From contig RAYF01000018.1 of NCBI GenBank assembly GCA_003611745.1, positions 1 to 64,000 of the forward strand: a DNA stretch of 64,000 nt, given 5' to 3'. Below are positions 8,823 through 16,467 of the stretch, piece by piece. The notes below the pieces were generated by a model. The model saw only the letters and a program-made list of their open reading frames with translations, was not told the origin of the DNA and ran no database searches. Each line of letters begins with the position of its first letter. Position 1 is the first letter of the stretch. The stretch is from a bacterium D16-36 (GTDB lineage: Bacteria; Bacillota; Clostridia; Lachnospirales; Lachnospiraceae). The translations under genes and the position numbers were made by a program.

Positions 8823-10052
8823 CTATCCTTTCATGTATGGAACACTCCCAAATCTTCCATTTAAGTATCCAAGTTCGATATCATCATCCTCTCCAATATC
8901 ATAATCATCCAGCAATTTTACTATGGTTGCCCCCATTTCATCTTTATCAACTAAATAGATCTGGTCAGGGTTTACCATTTTTAATATTTTTGTATTATGT
9001 GTTGTAAATAATAACTGTGTGTTTCCTTTGTTGACAAAATTTGACTGAAACATCTTAAAAAAATGCTGAACCAGTTTCATATGGTATGTTTTTCCAAGTT
9101 CATCCTCAAGCATAAATCCACCCTGTTCACTTAGATATAAAAATTCTGCCAAATTTTCTACAAAACTTTCTGTACCTGACGAATCCTCATCTAACTCAAT
9201 TTCAAACATGTCGCCATTTCCATTTTCATGTACTACCTTGATAACGGGATTACTATCCGACAACTGAAAATCTTCACTTTCACCAATTAATTCAGCAAAT
9301 AATTTCTCAATAAAATCATGTGATTTCTGATCCATTTTCCTATTTTTAACATAAATATCCTTAATATTGAAATCTGCTTTGTGTAGTTCCTGTATCAATA
9401 TTTCCTTCTGGCCCTTGTTTTTTATTATTTCACTTAACAACCTGCTAATGCTAAAATCCAAATATTGCCTGAAATGAAACACAAACCAATCATATACCTT
9501 TTTCAATGGCGCATATCCCCATTCGGCAGCAACTGGCAGATACAGACGATTAGCATTTGTTTTTTCTGCTATTTCTTCCTGCGTTTTAACGTCATTTCCC
9601 ATAAATTCAAAATGCTTTCCAGCACCCCTGTCAAACACCGTTTCTGGTTCTGCTGAAAAATATCCCATCAAATATTCTTCCAAGACCTCCCTGTCATTAA
9701 TTGAAAAACCATAAATATATTTAATGCCATTCTGATAAAATATAAACTCAAATGCTGTAGGATTTTCATTATCCACATCTCCAAAAGCAAACCTCTCAAC
9801 CGCAATTTTTGAAGTATCCCTACGCTTAATCGTATTCAGAATAAACCGAAATGCATAATACATTGATTCAATAATATTACTCTTTCCAGAAGCATTCGGA
9901 CCAATCAACCCAATACACTTATATAAATAAACTGGTATCTCCTCATTTTCAATCACCCATTTAGAATCGCAATATTTCTCGTCCACTCTATAATTTATTA
10001 CTATCTCATCTTTAATTGATTTAAAATTTTTAACCGCATATTGAACTAACAC
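8823..10052 (-). CDS. AAA-family ATPase of the RloA/AbiLi type
   Basis: About 409 residues. The N-terminal strand QYAVKNFKSIKDEIVINY is typical of AAA15/OLD-like ATPases. Walker A is GPNASGKSN (near residue 54), and the Walker B-like FMLEDEL and the terminal LLFTTHNTKIL and QIYLVDKDEMG motifs follow. It presumably senses infection and controls the RloB partner encoded immediately downstream (family knowledge of RloAB/AbiL). I choose the GTG at 10052 as start because GGGAGG lies seven bases before it; the frame extends 23 codons further up but those codons show no family similarity and include the ribosome-binding site. The pair sits inside the sigK element and would be lost from the mother cell on excision. 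Confidence 0.85.
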   Translation of the reverse strand: MLVQYAVKNFKSIKDEIVINYRVDEKYCDSKWVIENEEIPVYLYKCIGLIGPNASGKSNIIESMYYAFRFILNTIKRRDTSKIAVERFAFGDVDNENPTAFEFIFYQNGIKYIYGFSINDREVLEEYLMGYFSAEPETVFDRGAGKHFEFMGNDVKTQEEIAEKTNANRLYLPVAAEWGYAPLKKVYDWFVFHFRQYLDFSISRLLSEIIKNKGQKEILIQELHKADFNIKDIYVKNRKMDQKSHDFIEKLFAELIGESEDFQLSDSNPVIKVVHENGNGDMFEIELDEDSSGTESFVENLAEFLYLSEQGGFMLEDELGKTYHMKLVQHFFKMFQSNFVNKGNTQLLFTTHNTKILKMVNPDQIYLVDKDEMGATIVKLLDDYDIGEDDDIELGYLNGRFGSVPYMKG

Positions 10053-10303
10053 AATATACCTCCCATTTAAGAATAATCTTCTATGAAAAAACAGCCACCC
10101 TCTTACAGATATTATTCCCATGATAAAAGAATAGATATTATATGGGCAGTTTTTCCCCTTTTAATTATTCCATATATTTCAAACAATATAACATATTTGC
10201 ATAATATAACCAAATCATTCCGTGCCCAGTAACAGCATTCCCCACATATCGCAGCAAAATTTATAACCAGTGTTTTCTCTTTCATCTAAATTCAACAAGA
10301 TAA

Positions 10304-11422
10304 TTACATTTTCATAGAATCAGAACAGACCACCTGATTCTTCCCATTCCTTTTGCCGCGGTATAAATTCGCATCTGCTTCTTCAATCATAGAACGGATT
10401 GTCTTCCCCTCCTTATACTCAGATACCCCCATCGTCAAGGTAACATGAACATCTGTATTCTTATACTGCAGGACATTTGAAGCAACATCCCCACAAATCC
10501 TTCCGGCAATCCGGGCTGCCATCTCCAAATCTGCCCTCAGCAGGGCCAGAATCTCCTCCCCGCCCCAGCGGCAGACATAATCATCCTCACGCACGCTGCC
10601 CGATATCATATCGGCAACCATTATCAGTACCTCATCTCCGCAATCATGCCCATAAGTATCATTAAACCTCTTAAAATCATCTATATCTGCCAAAACCAGA
10701 CAAAAAGGCTGTTTATCTGTTTCAGCCAGCGCATATGCATCTTTCATATGCTCACTCATGCTGCGGCGGTTTAATAAATGTGTCAGGGGATCATAATTCG
10801 CAATTTTGCCAAGCATTCGGTTTTCCTTCTCAAGCTGATACTGCATATACCGTATCTCCAATGCAAATAGGACAGAAAAAATAATCTGCATGTCTAACGC
10901 AATTACGGAATTCACAAGATAAAAAGATGTATGTGCGTGCTCTGGTACCGCCCCGGTATACATCGGATCTATCCGGTCGCAGACTGCCCTGATCAAAACA
11001 AAGGCCACACTTACAATAATGGAAACTACTGCCGGAACAGAGACCTTTTTCTTAAATTGCGGCAAAGTGTAAGTAAGATAAAATGCCACTGGAATCAATG
11101 TGATTGTATAAAGCATAAAGCCCCAGTCCCATCCAAGCAAAATGGACGCCATAGACGAATGAAACAAAATTTCCACTGCGGCGGAAATATACATGAACAC
11201 ATATTGTTCCCTATTAACGACAAACACGCTCAGGCACGTATAAAATAATGTCACCGCCATATTATACAGATAAAGCGGCATAATCTGCATAAAATAGAAA
11301 GAAATGGTAAAAAAGAGATGCACAAACGCAATCCCTGCCCCAATTACCCTGTATTTAATTTTATTATCTATAACCCTTCTGCCACTGATAATCTGTCTAA
11401 CAATATGATACAATTCTTTCAT
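10304..11422 (-). CDS. Membrane-bound diguanylate cyclase (GGDEF domain)
   Basis: Makes cyclic di-GMP from two GTP. The first 190 or so residues carry about six hydrophobic segments (a 5-7 TM sensor module), followed by a short helical linker and a GGDEF domain: YDPLTHLLNRRSM, DIDDFKRFNDTYGHDCGDE, and the active-site loop RWGGEEIL. GGEE is a functional variant. An RxxD product-inhibition site (REDD) lies exactly five residues before GGEE. AGAGG precedes the ATG. The start is only 15 bp past the stop of the truncated sigK 5' half, so before excision it would be transcribed from the sigK promoter. That is unusual and may link c-di-GMP to sporulation timing (inference). Confidence 0.9.
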   Translation of the reverse strand: MKELYHIVRQIISGRRVIDNKIKYRVIGAGIAFVHLFFTISFYFMQIMPLYLYNMAVTLFYTCLSVFVVNREQYVFMYISAAVEILFHSSMASILLGWDWGFMLYTITLIPVAFYLTYTLPQFKKKVSVPAVVSIIVSVAFVLIRAVCDRIDPMYTGAVPEHAHTSFYLVNSVIALDMQIIFSVLFALEIRYMQYQLEKENRMLGKIANYDPLTHLLNRRSMSEHMKDAYALAETDKQPFCLVLADIDDFKRFNDTYGHDCGDEVLIMVADMISGSVREDDYVCRWGGEEILALLRADLEMAARIAGRICGDVASNVLQYKNTDVHVTLTMGVSEYKEGKTIRSMIEEADANLYRGKRNGKNQVVCSDSMKM

Positions 11423-11437
11423 TCTACAGCCTCTTAT

Positions 11438-11758
11438 TCAAACCAAATTTGGATAATTGTCAGCGGCAATGCTGCCAAAGCGTTGCCGCGATTTATCAAT
11501 ACAGCGTGCTGCATACGTAGCAAGCCGGATATTTTTTGTATCATCAAAGGTATCAATCCCTTTTATCAAGCCAATAGTACCAATGGATATCAAATCATCC
11601 ATATCCTTATCTCCCATATTATATTTCTTGGCAATATAGGCTACGAGCCGCAAATTTTTCTCAATCAGGCAGTTTCTTGCCTCAAGGTCGCCCGCCCGAC
11701 ATCTTGCTATGCATTCCTTTTCTTCTTTCGCACTCAAAGGTTTTGGAAAAGACTGCAC
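11438..11758 (-). CDS. sigK: RNA polymerase sporulation sigma factor SigK, 5' half (interrupted gene)
   Basis: The N-terminal half of SigK through region 2: SFPKPLSAKEEKECI, ARNCLIEKNLRLVAYI, DLISIGTIGLIKGIDTF (core-binding region 2.1-2.2) and LATYAARCID (region 2.3). After the core repeat at 11493-11503 the frame runs 18 codons into the element and stops. The GTG at 11758 is preferred as start because TAGAGGTG lies about six bases upstream; a GTG three codons earlier overlaps that site. No membrane-anchoring pro-sequence precedes SFPKPLS, in contrast to B. subtilis pro-sigma-K, and the upstream frame closes with a stop after five further codons. Regulation may therefore rely on excision rather than proteolysis. 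Confidence 0.93.
   Translation of the reverse strand: MQSFPKPLSAKEEKECIARCRAGDLEARNCLIEKNLRLVAYIAKKYNMGDKDMDDLISIGTIGLIKGIDTFDDTKNIRLATYAARCIDKSRQRFGSIAADNYPNLV
11493..11503 (-). other. Recombination core, junction with sigK 5' half
   Basis: Second copy of the 11-bp core TGTATTGATAA (coding strand), in the same orientation as the copy at 4703-4713. Direct orientation predicts excision rather than inversion. Confidence 0.9.
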
Positions 11759-11920
11759 CAGTGACACCTCTAAATGATATCCTTATATCCTATGCAAATC
11801 TGCGCATGTCCGTGCTTTTCCCACAAATTTCTCCCTAAATCCACATTTCATGCCGGGTATCTTTCAGTATCATTTCAAACATCCTAAATACCACAGCTGA
11901 TATCCTGCAAAATTCGACTT

Positions 11921-12760
11921 CTAAACACGCTCTAGTGCATATTCCGCCGTCCGTACAGCATCCTCCAAAGAATCCGCTGCCGCCAGAAAACCATTTGGAT
12001 GGCAGAAACGAATCCCCTGGATTCCGCTCATCCTCCTTAAATCCTCAGTCTCTGCCCCCCACCATTCCTTTGGGAAATCACATACCAGAGAATTATTCTC
12101 CCTGCTGACCGCAACCCCCTGAATGCTGTACCCCCCTCTATTTGATGGATATACAACAAACTGATAACCGCTTCCGATGACTTCGCTTTTCCACGGTGCA
12201 TAGACGGAGAGTACCAGAATCTTTCCGTCAGAATCTCTCATTGCCTGCTGCACAATTACCTTGCCACGCTGAATCCCCTCTACGGACTCAAAATGATTCC
12301 GAAGTATTACCTCCGCCATATCAACTGCTTTCCAGAAACAAGTATCATGCGGCTCTTTTGAGTCCCATCCGGGATTAAATTCGCTGATAATATCTGCCAG
12401 TAAATTATCACAGCCGGTGTTATCCGACATATCCAGAGGCTGGATAAACTTTTCATCAAACAGGCGTGCTTCCTCCTCCCCGGCAAAATCAGATCCATAC
12501 GCTCTCCACAGCAGCCCAAATGCTGCATAAGGACAGCCATTCTCCCGATATTCCTTATCCTTCTGGTGGTGGTCAAATTCCCCTCTTCCGATATCATAAA
12601 CAATCCCGTCAAAATCTTCTGGCACTTCAAAACCACGCTCCACCTTAATTCCCGGATTTAAAATCCGCAGGAATGCAGTAGAAAAAACATCATCCGAATG
12701 GAACTGGCCTCCATGTGTAAACCCTCTATCCGGCACATAGCCTTTCTGATATTTTCCCAT
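11921..12760 (-). CDS. MYG1-family metal-dependent hydrolase/exonuclease
   Basis: A 279-residue member of the MYG1 (UPF0160) family, DHH-superfamily-like phosphoesterases found from bacteria to mitochondria. Metal-binding motifs include THGGQFHSDDVFSTAF near the N-terminus, GRGEFDHHQKD (about residues 57-67), and a later SDNTG. Eukaryotic MYG1 is a 3'-5' RNA exonuclease; the bacterial role is not established. The start ATG is preceded by GGGG at moderate spacing. The last codons (L-E-R-V-stop) overlap a 14-base sequence identical to the end of the palindromic repeat at 36274, so the natural C-terminus may have been altered by a repeat insertion. It lies just upstream of the sigK 5' half but with a 160-bp gap. 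Confidence 0.85.
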   Translation of the reverse strand: MGKYQKGYVPDRGFTHGGQFHSDDVFSTAFLRILNPGIKVERGFEVPEDFDGIVYDIGRGEFDHHQKDKEYRENGCPYAAFGLLWRAYGSDFAGEEEARLFDEKFIQPLDMSDNTGCDNLLADIISEFNPGWDSKEPHDTCFWKAVDMAEVILRNHFESVEGIQRGKVIVQQAMRDSDGKILVLSVYAPWKSEVIGSGYQFVVYPSNRGGYSIQGVAVSRENNSLVCDFPKEWWGAETEDLRRMSGIQGIRFCHPNGFLAAADSLEDAVRTAEYALERV

Positions 12761-12829
12761 TTTAATCCCCGTTTCTGTAAAGTAGATTCTGTCCGCCTTT
12801 CCTTATGGCGGCTGATAACCCTGCGCTTC

Positions 12830-12862
12830 TTAGGAACTATAAGCATTTTTTACAGTTCCTTA
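12830..12862. terminator. Hairpin at the end of icd (TTAGGAACT type)
   Basis: TTAGGAACT (12830-12838) pairs with AGTTCCTTA (12854-12862), with a T-rich loop. The second arm contains the icd stop codon. It resembles hairpins at 18713 and 58938. Confidence 0.5.
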
Positions 12863-14068
12863 TAGTTCTTCCTCTAACGCCTTACGAATTTCTTTTATAA
12901 ACTGCTCGCTATTTAATGCTGTAACATCCTTTAAATCAGTAATAAGCGCCAAATCTTTCGTCATTTTCCCGCTTTCAATTGTCCCAAGTGTTGCCTTTTC
13001 AAGCTTATCTGCAAAATCACAGAGTTCCGGGATATTGTCAAGCTCCCCGCGTTTGCGGAGTGCGCCCGTCCACGCAAAAATCGTCGCCACAGAATTTGTA
13101 GATGTCTCTTCCCCTTTCAAATGCTTGTAGTAATGCCTCTGCACTGTTCCATGCGCAGCCTCATACTCATACACGCCATCTGGGGATACTAAAACAGATG
13201 TCATCATAGCTAGGGAACCGCAGGCAGAAGAAACCATATCGCTCATTACATCACCATCATAATTCTTGCAGGCCCATATAAAACCTCCCTTTGCTTTCAT
13301 GACACGGGCAACCGCATCATCGATCAACGTATAAAAATATTCTATGCCTTCTGCATCAAACTTTTCTTTGTATTCTTTATCAAAAATATCCTGAAAAATA
13401 TCTTTAAAGTTATGGTCGTAAATCTTCGATATTGTATCCTTCGTTGCAAACCATAAATCCTGTTTTATGTCCAGGGCATAATTAAAGCAGGCCCTTGCGA
13501 AACTCTCAATAGACTTATCCGTATTATGGACACCCTGAATAATTCCCGGACCATCAAATTCGTGAATTGTCTGGCGGATTTCTGTGCCATCCTCCGCTGT
13601 AAAGACAAGCTCTGCCCTGCCTGCGCCGGGTACTTTAATTTCTGTATTTTTATATACATCGCCATAAGCATGTCTTGCTAAGGTAATTGGCTTTTCCCAA
13701 TTCTTAACACATGGCTCGATTCCCTTTACTTGGATTGGGGCACGAAACACTGTTCCATCCAGAGCGGCACGAATCGTGCCATTTGGCGATTTCCACATTT
13801 CTTTTAAATTATATTCTGTCATTCTTGCAGCGTTTGGCGTAATAGTAGCACACTTTACTGCAACGCCGTATTTCTTGGTAGCCTCTGCCGAATCAACCGT
13901 AACCTGATCATTCGTCTCATTGCGGTATTCCAACCCCAAATCATAATATTCTGTCTTTAAATCAATAAATGGTGTGAGAAGCTCATCCTTAATCATTTTC
14001 CAAAGGATACGGGTCATCTCATCCCCGTCCATCTCAACCAGCGGTGTTGTCATTTGAATCTTAGCCAT
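12860..14068 (-). CDS. icd: NADP-dependent isocitrate dehydrogenase
   Basis: Converts isocitrate to 2-oxoglutarate plus CO2, making NADPH; cytosolic, oxidative branch of the (often incomplete) TCA pathway supplying glutamate. The 402-residue sequence is the homodimeric type shared with eukaryotic cytosolic IDH rather than the E. coli type. Landmarks are [46 protein letters not shown] (substrate loop), [13 protein letters not shown], the metal-binding region around [11 protein letters not shown] and [10 protein letters not shown], and the NADP motif [11 protein letters not shown]. The ATG at 14068 is chosen because GGAGG lies eight bases upstream; five more codons are open but include that site. 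It is divergent from the S1 gene at 14313. Confidence 0.96.
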   Translation of the reverse strand: MAKIQMTTPLVEMDGDEMTRILWKMIKDELLTPFIDLKTEYYDLGLEYRNETNDQVTVDSAEATKKYGVAVKCATITPNAARMTEYNLKEMWKSPNGTIRAALDGTVFRAPIQVKGIEPCVKNWEKPITLARHAYGDVYKNTEIKVPGAGRAELVFTAEDGTEIRQTIHEFDGPGIIQGVHNTDKSIESFARACFNYALDIKQDLWFATKDTISKIYDHNFKDIFQDIFDKEYKEKFDAEGIEYFYTLIDDAVARVMKAKGGFIWACKNYDGDVMSDMVSSACGSLAMMTSVLVSPDGVYEYEAAHGTVQRHYYKHLKGEETSTNSVATIFAWTGALRKRGELDNIPELCDFADKLEKATLGTIESGKMTKDLALITDLKDVTALNSEQFIKEIRKALEEEL

Positions 14069-14312
14069 ATTGTAGTCCTCCATTCATCATCAATCTTGCC
14101 AATGCACTCCTACCTCCCAGAAGCACAATTAAAATAATCATAACACAATTCCATTGATTTGTGAATCATTTTGTCGTAAACTGAAAACAATATAAAACCA
14201 TCAGGGCTGCTGTCCGCTCCGTGCCCAGCAACCCAGCCAAATACCCCGCAGCAGATTCCGCATGTCTTAGGTTAGCCGGGAGTAGCAGCACTTATTAAAG
14301 GAGGACACACAT

Positions 14313-15236
14313 ATGGCACAGGAAGAAACTATGAAGGATTACGAGAAGGAATTGGATCATTCTTTCCAAATACTAAAAGAAGGCGACATTTTAGATGTAT
14401 TGATTATTGGAATATCCGAGACAGAAGCCACCGTTGACCTGAACTATTATACAGAGGGCATTATTCCTCTTGCTGAATGCAGTAACGACCCCGCCTTTTC
14501 TATTAAAAATGATTTAAATATCGGCGATACCGTCAAGGCAATGGTAATCGATTCAGAAAACGCCAGCGGCAATGTCATTCTATCCATGCGCGAGGCAAAT
14601 GATATTCTGGTTTGGGACGAATTGAAAAAAGATTTTCAGGACCAAACAGTATTCCGCGTCAAAATAACAGAAGCAGTCCCAGCAGGCGTGACAGGATATG
14701 TCAAAGGAATCCGGGCTTTTATACCAGCTTCACAGATAGCACTGGAATATGTGGAGGACACTGACAGCTACATTGGAATGACTCTGGAAGCAGTTATCAT
14801 TACAGTGGAACCAAAGGAAAAGAGATTAGTCCTCTCCTCAAAAATGATTGCCAGAGAGCGCGCTGTCGTAGAAAAAACAAAAAAAATAGGACGTTTAAGC
14901 GAAGGGGACATCGTTGAAGGGGACATTGAACGCATTGAATCCTATGGTGTCTTTATCAATATCGGTGAGGGCCTTACAGGGCTCTGCCACATTTCGCAGA
15001 TTACCAACCGATTCATCAAATCACCAAAGGAAATTGTAAAATCCGGCGAACACGTAAGAGCTAAAATCCTAAAAATAGAAGGAGACCGCATTTCCCTAAG
15101 CATAAAAGCATTGTTAGAAGATGCCCCGGAAGAAACGGAATCTTCCTATGAAGTGCCAGAAGAATACCGAAACGATGCTGGTGAATCCCATGATGAAAGC
15201 CCATTTGCCAAACTCCTTCAGGGAATCAAGCTGTAA
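14313..15236 (+). CDS. S1 RNA-binding-domain protein, RpsA-like
   Basis: A 307-residue protein with three S1 domains at about residues 18-85, 100-165 and 185-255. The last one has the complete S1 signature (GDIVEGDIERIESYGVFINI, GLTGLCHISQIT, KILKIEGDRISLSIKAL). It resembles the short S1-like proteins of Firmicutes that assist translation initiation or associate with ribosomes; full E. coli S1 has six domains. The C-terminal 35 residues are acidic and probably unstructured. The ATG follows AAAGGAGG at seven bases. It is annotated variously as RpsA or YpfD; the exact role in this organism is not known. Confidence 0.85.
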   Translation: MAQEETMKDYEKELDHSFQILKEGDILDVLIIGISETEATVDLNYYTEGIIPLAECSNDPAFSIKNDLNIGDTVKAMVIDSENASGNVILSMREANDILVWDELKKDFQDQTVFRVKITEAVPAGVTGYVKGIRAFIPASQIALEYVEDTDSYIGMTLEAVIITVEPKEKRLVLSSKMIARERAVVEKTKKIGRLSEGDIVEGDIERIESYGVFINIGEGLTGLCHISQITNRFIKSPKEIVKSGEHVRAKILKIEGDRISLSIKALLEDAPEETESSYEVPEEYRNDAGESHDESPFAKLLQGIKL

Positions 15237-15325
15237 CTATTTTGCATCATCTTTAAAAGTCGATTGTTTCGTGCTACGCACTCTCGCAATCGCCACCTAC
15301 AATCGCAATCCGCCCTATCGTGCTA

Positions 15326-15395
15326 CTTGCTCATATTGGTGGTGCGCCAAATATTTGAGAATACCCCTATGCAAGCATAGTGTATTCTTAAATGC
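15326..15395. repeat. 70-bp dispersed repeat, copy A
   Basis: About 90 percent identical by eye, in opposite orientation, to 35548-35617. It contains an internal hairpin (TTTGAGAATAC against GTATTCTTAAA). It lies between the S1 gene and ispF (convergent), where it may also serve as a terminator. The preceding 85 bp (15240-15325) hold smaller inverted repeats and no gene. Confidence 0.7.
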
Positions 15396-15419
15396 TTGGC
15401 TTTACTTTTTATAAAATAA

Positions 15420-15959
15420 TTATTTCTTTTGACAGCCGCCGCAGGAAGAACAGCCCGATTCTGCCATATTGCCAGACATATGTTCATACATAGATGAGAC
15501 TGCACAGACCGCCTGGGCAGCAATCCCTTCCCCGGAGCCGGTAAAACCAAGCCCCTCCTCCGTTGTCGCCTTTATATTTATCTGGTCTTTTTCTATACTC
15601 AGCGCTTCCGAAATATTTTTCTCCATTTCATCAATATATTCCCGCATTTTGGGGCGTTGTGCAATAATCGTGGCATCTATATTTTCTATCATATAACATG
15701 CCTCTTCCAGCATCCCCCCCACCTGTTTTAAAAGTTCAATGCTGGATGCCCCTTTGTAACTGTCATCCGTATCTGGAAAATGTTTCCCAATATCTCCCAT
15801 GGCAGCCGCCCCAAGAAGTGCATCCATAATCGCATGTAAAAGCACATCTGCATCCGAATGCCCAAGCAGTCCCTTTTCATATGGAATTGTAACCCCTCCC
15901 AGAATCAATTTCCGTCCGGCAGTTAATTTATGGACATCATAACCCATTCCTACCCGCAT
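15420..15959 (-). CDS. ispF: 2-C-methyl-D-erythritol 2,4-cyclodiphosphate synthase
   Basis: Fifth step of the MEP isoprenoid pathway: cyclises CDP-methylerythritol 2-phosphate, releasing CMP. Zinc ligands D8 and H10 (GYDVHKL) and H42 are visible, with [33 protein letters not shown] and [12 protein letters not shown] as further signatures. The core occupies residues 1-158. An unusual C-terminal extension of about 20 residues ends in [10 protein letters not shown], with four cysteines not needed for catalysis, perhaps a metal-binding tail. A ribosome-binding site (AGGAGGG) precedes the ATG by four bases. Confidence 0.96.
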   Translation of the reverse strand: MRVGMGYDVHKLTAGRKLILGGVTIPYEKGLLGHSDADVLLHAIMDALLGAAAMGDIGKHFPDTDDSYKGASSIELLKQVGGMLEEACYMIENIDATIIAQRPKMREYIDEMEKNISEALSIEKDQINIKATTEEGLGFTGSGEGIAAQAVCAVSSMYEHMSGNMAESGCSSCGGCQKK

Positions 15960-16107
15960 AATCCCTCCTATTCTGCACCAAAAGCACCGCTATATATCAG
16001 ATTGGTTACTACCAAAAATATACTTCCCACCTATAATCATTACTATCCCTTTTTTCAGAAGAAAAAAGCCCTGAAACAAGCAAACTGCTCATCCCAAGAC
16101 TCTCAAA

Positions 16108-16181
16108 TAGCGGAAAAGGGATTTGAACCCATGACACTACGGGTATGAACCGTATGCTCTAGCCAACTGAGCTATTCCGCC
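16108..16181 (-). tRNA. tRNA-Met (CAU)
   Basis: A 74-nt cloverleaf: acceptor GGCGGAA pairs with TTCCGCT (one G-U pair at position 1-72), D-arm AGCTC, anticodon stem TACGG with loop TTCATAC, and T-arm GGGTTCAAATCCC. CCA is not encoded. The anticodon stem lacks the three G-C pairs of initiator tRNA, so it is elongator tRNA-Met, or possibly tRNA-Ile2 with modified C34. Confidence 0.92.
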
Positions 16182-16211
16182 ATATAATAATTACGCCGTA
16201 GTAAATTGAAA

Positions 16212-16284
16212 TGGGACCTACAGGGCTCGAACCTGTGACCCTCTGCTTGTAAGGCAGATGCTCTCCCAGCTGAGCTAAGATCCC
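16212..16284 (-). tRNA. tRNA-Val (UAC)
   Basis: A 73-nt cloverleaf: acceptor GGGATCT pairs with AGGTCCC, anticodon stem TCTGC/GCAGA with loop CTTACAA, and T-arm CAGGTTCGAGCCCTG. It lies 30 bp upstream of tRNA-Met in the same transcription unit. Confidence 0.95.
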
Positions 16285-16308
16285 GCTTCCGCTTCACACG
16301 ACTTGTAC

Positions 16309-16337
16309 ACTATATCAAATCTTCCAGAGATTGTCAA
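16309..16337 (-). promoter_or_regulatory. Sigma-A promoter for the tRNA pair
   Basis: On the minus strand TTGACA (16332-16337), a 17-bp spacer and TATAGT (16309-16314) lie 25 bp upstream of the tRNA-Val 5' end. Confidence 0.85.
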
Positions 16338-16367
16338 GTACTTTTTTCGTTATTTTCATGTAAGATA

Positions 16368-16395
16368 TTGATTTTTTCTAAAAATCTTCTATAAT
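16368..16395 (+). promoter_or_regulatory. Probable sigma-A promoter for the VanZ-like gene
   Basis: TTGATT (16368-16373), a 16-bp spacer and TATAAT (16390-16395), 73 bp before the ATG. Confidence 0.65.
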
Positions 16396-16467
16396 AAAAG
16401 ATATGTTTTACCGAAAAAATCTGTACATTGAACATATTACTTCCGAAGTAATAGAAAGGAAATCATC

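Larger units (their letters stand above)
4703..11503. mobile_element. Skin-like sigK intervening element (6,790 bp excisable)
   Basis: The segment between the two sigK halves is bounded by the directly repeated 11-mer TTATCAATACA (4703-4713 and 11493-11503). Removing one copy plus the intervening DNA joins the halves in frame (codons for C-I-D-N-E-L-L), giving an uninterrupted sigma factor. Recombination of this kind is known for sigK in Bacillus subtilis and Clostridioides difficile, where the elements are larger (about 48 kb and about 14.6 kb). This one is compact: a large serine recombinase next to the 3' junction, a small basic ORF, a palindromic repeat, an XRE regulator, a RloB/ATPase defence pair and a diguanylate cyclase. 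All genes except the XRE regulator run in the same direction as sigK. Confidence 0.93.
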
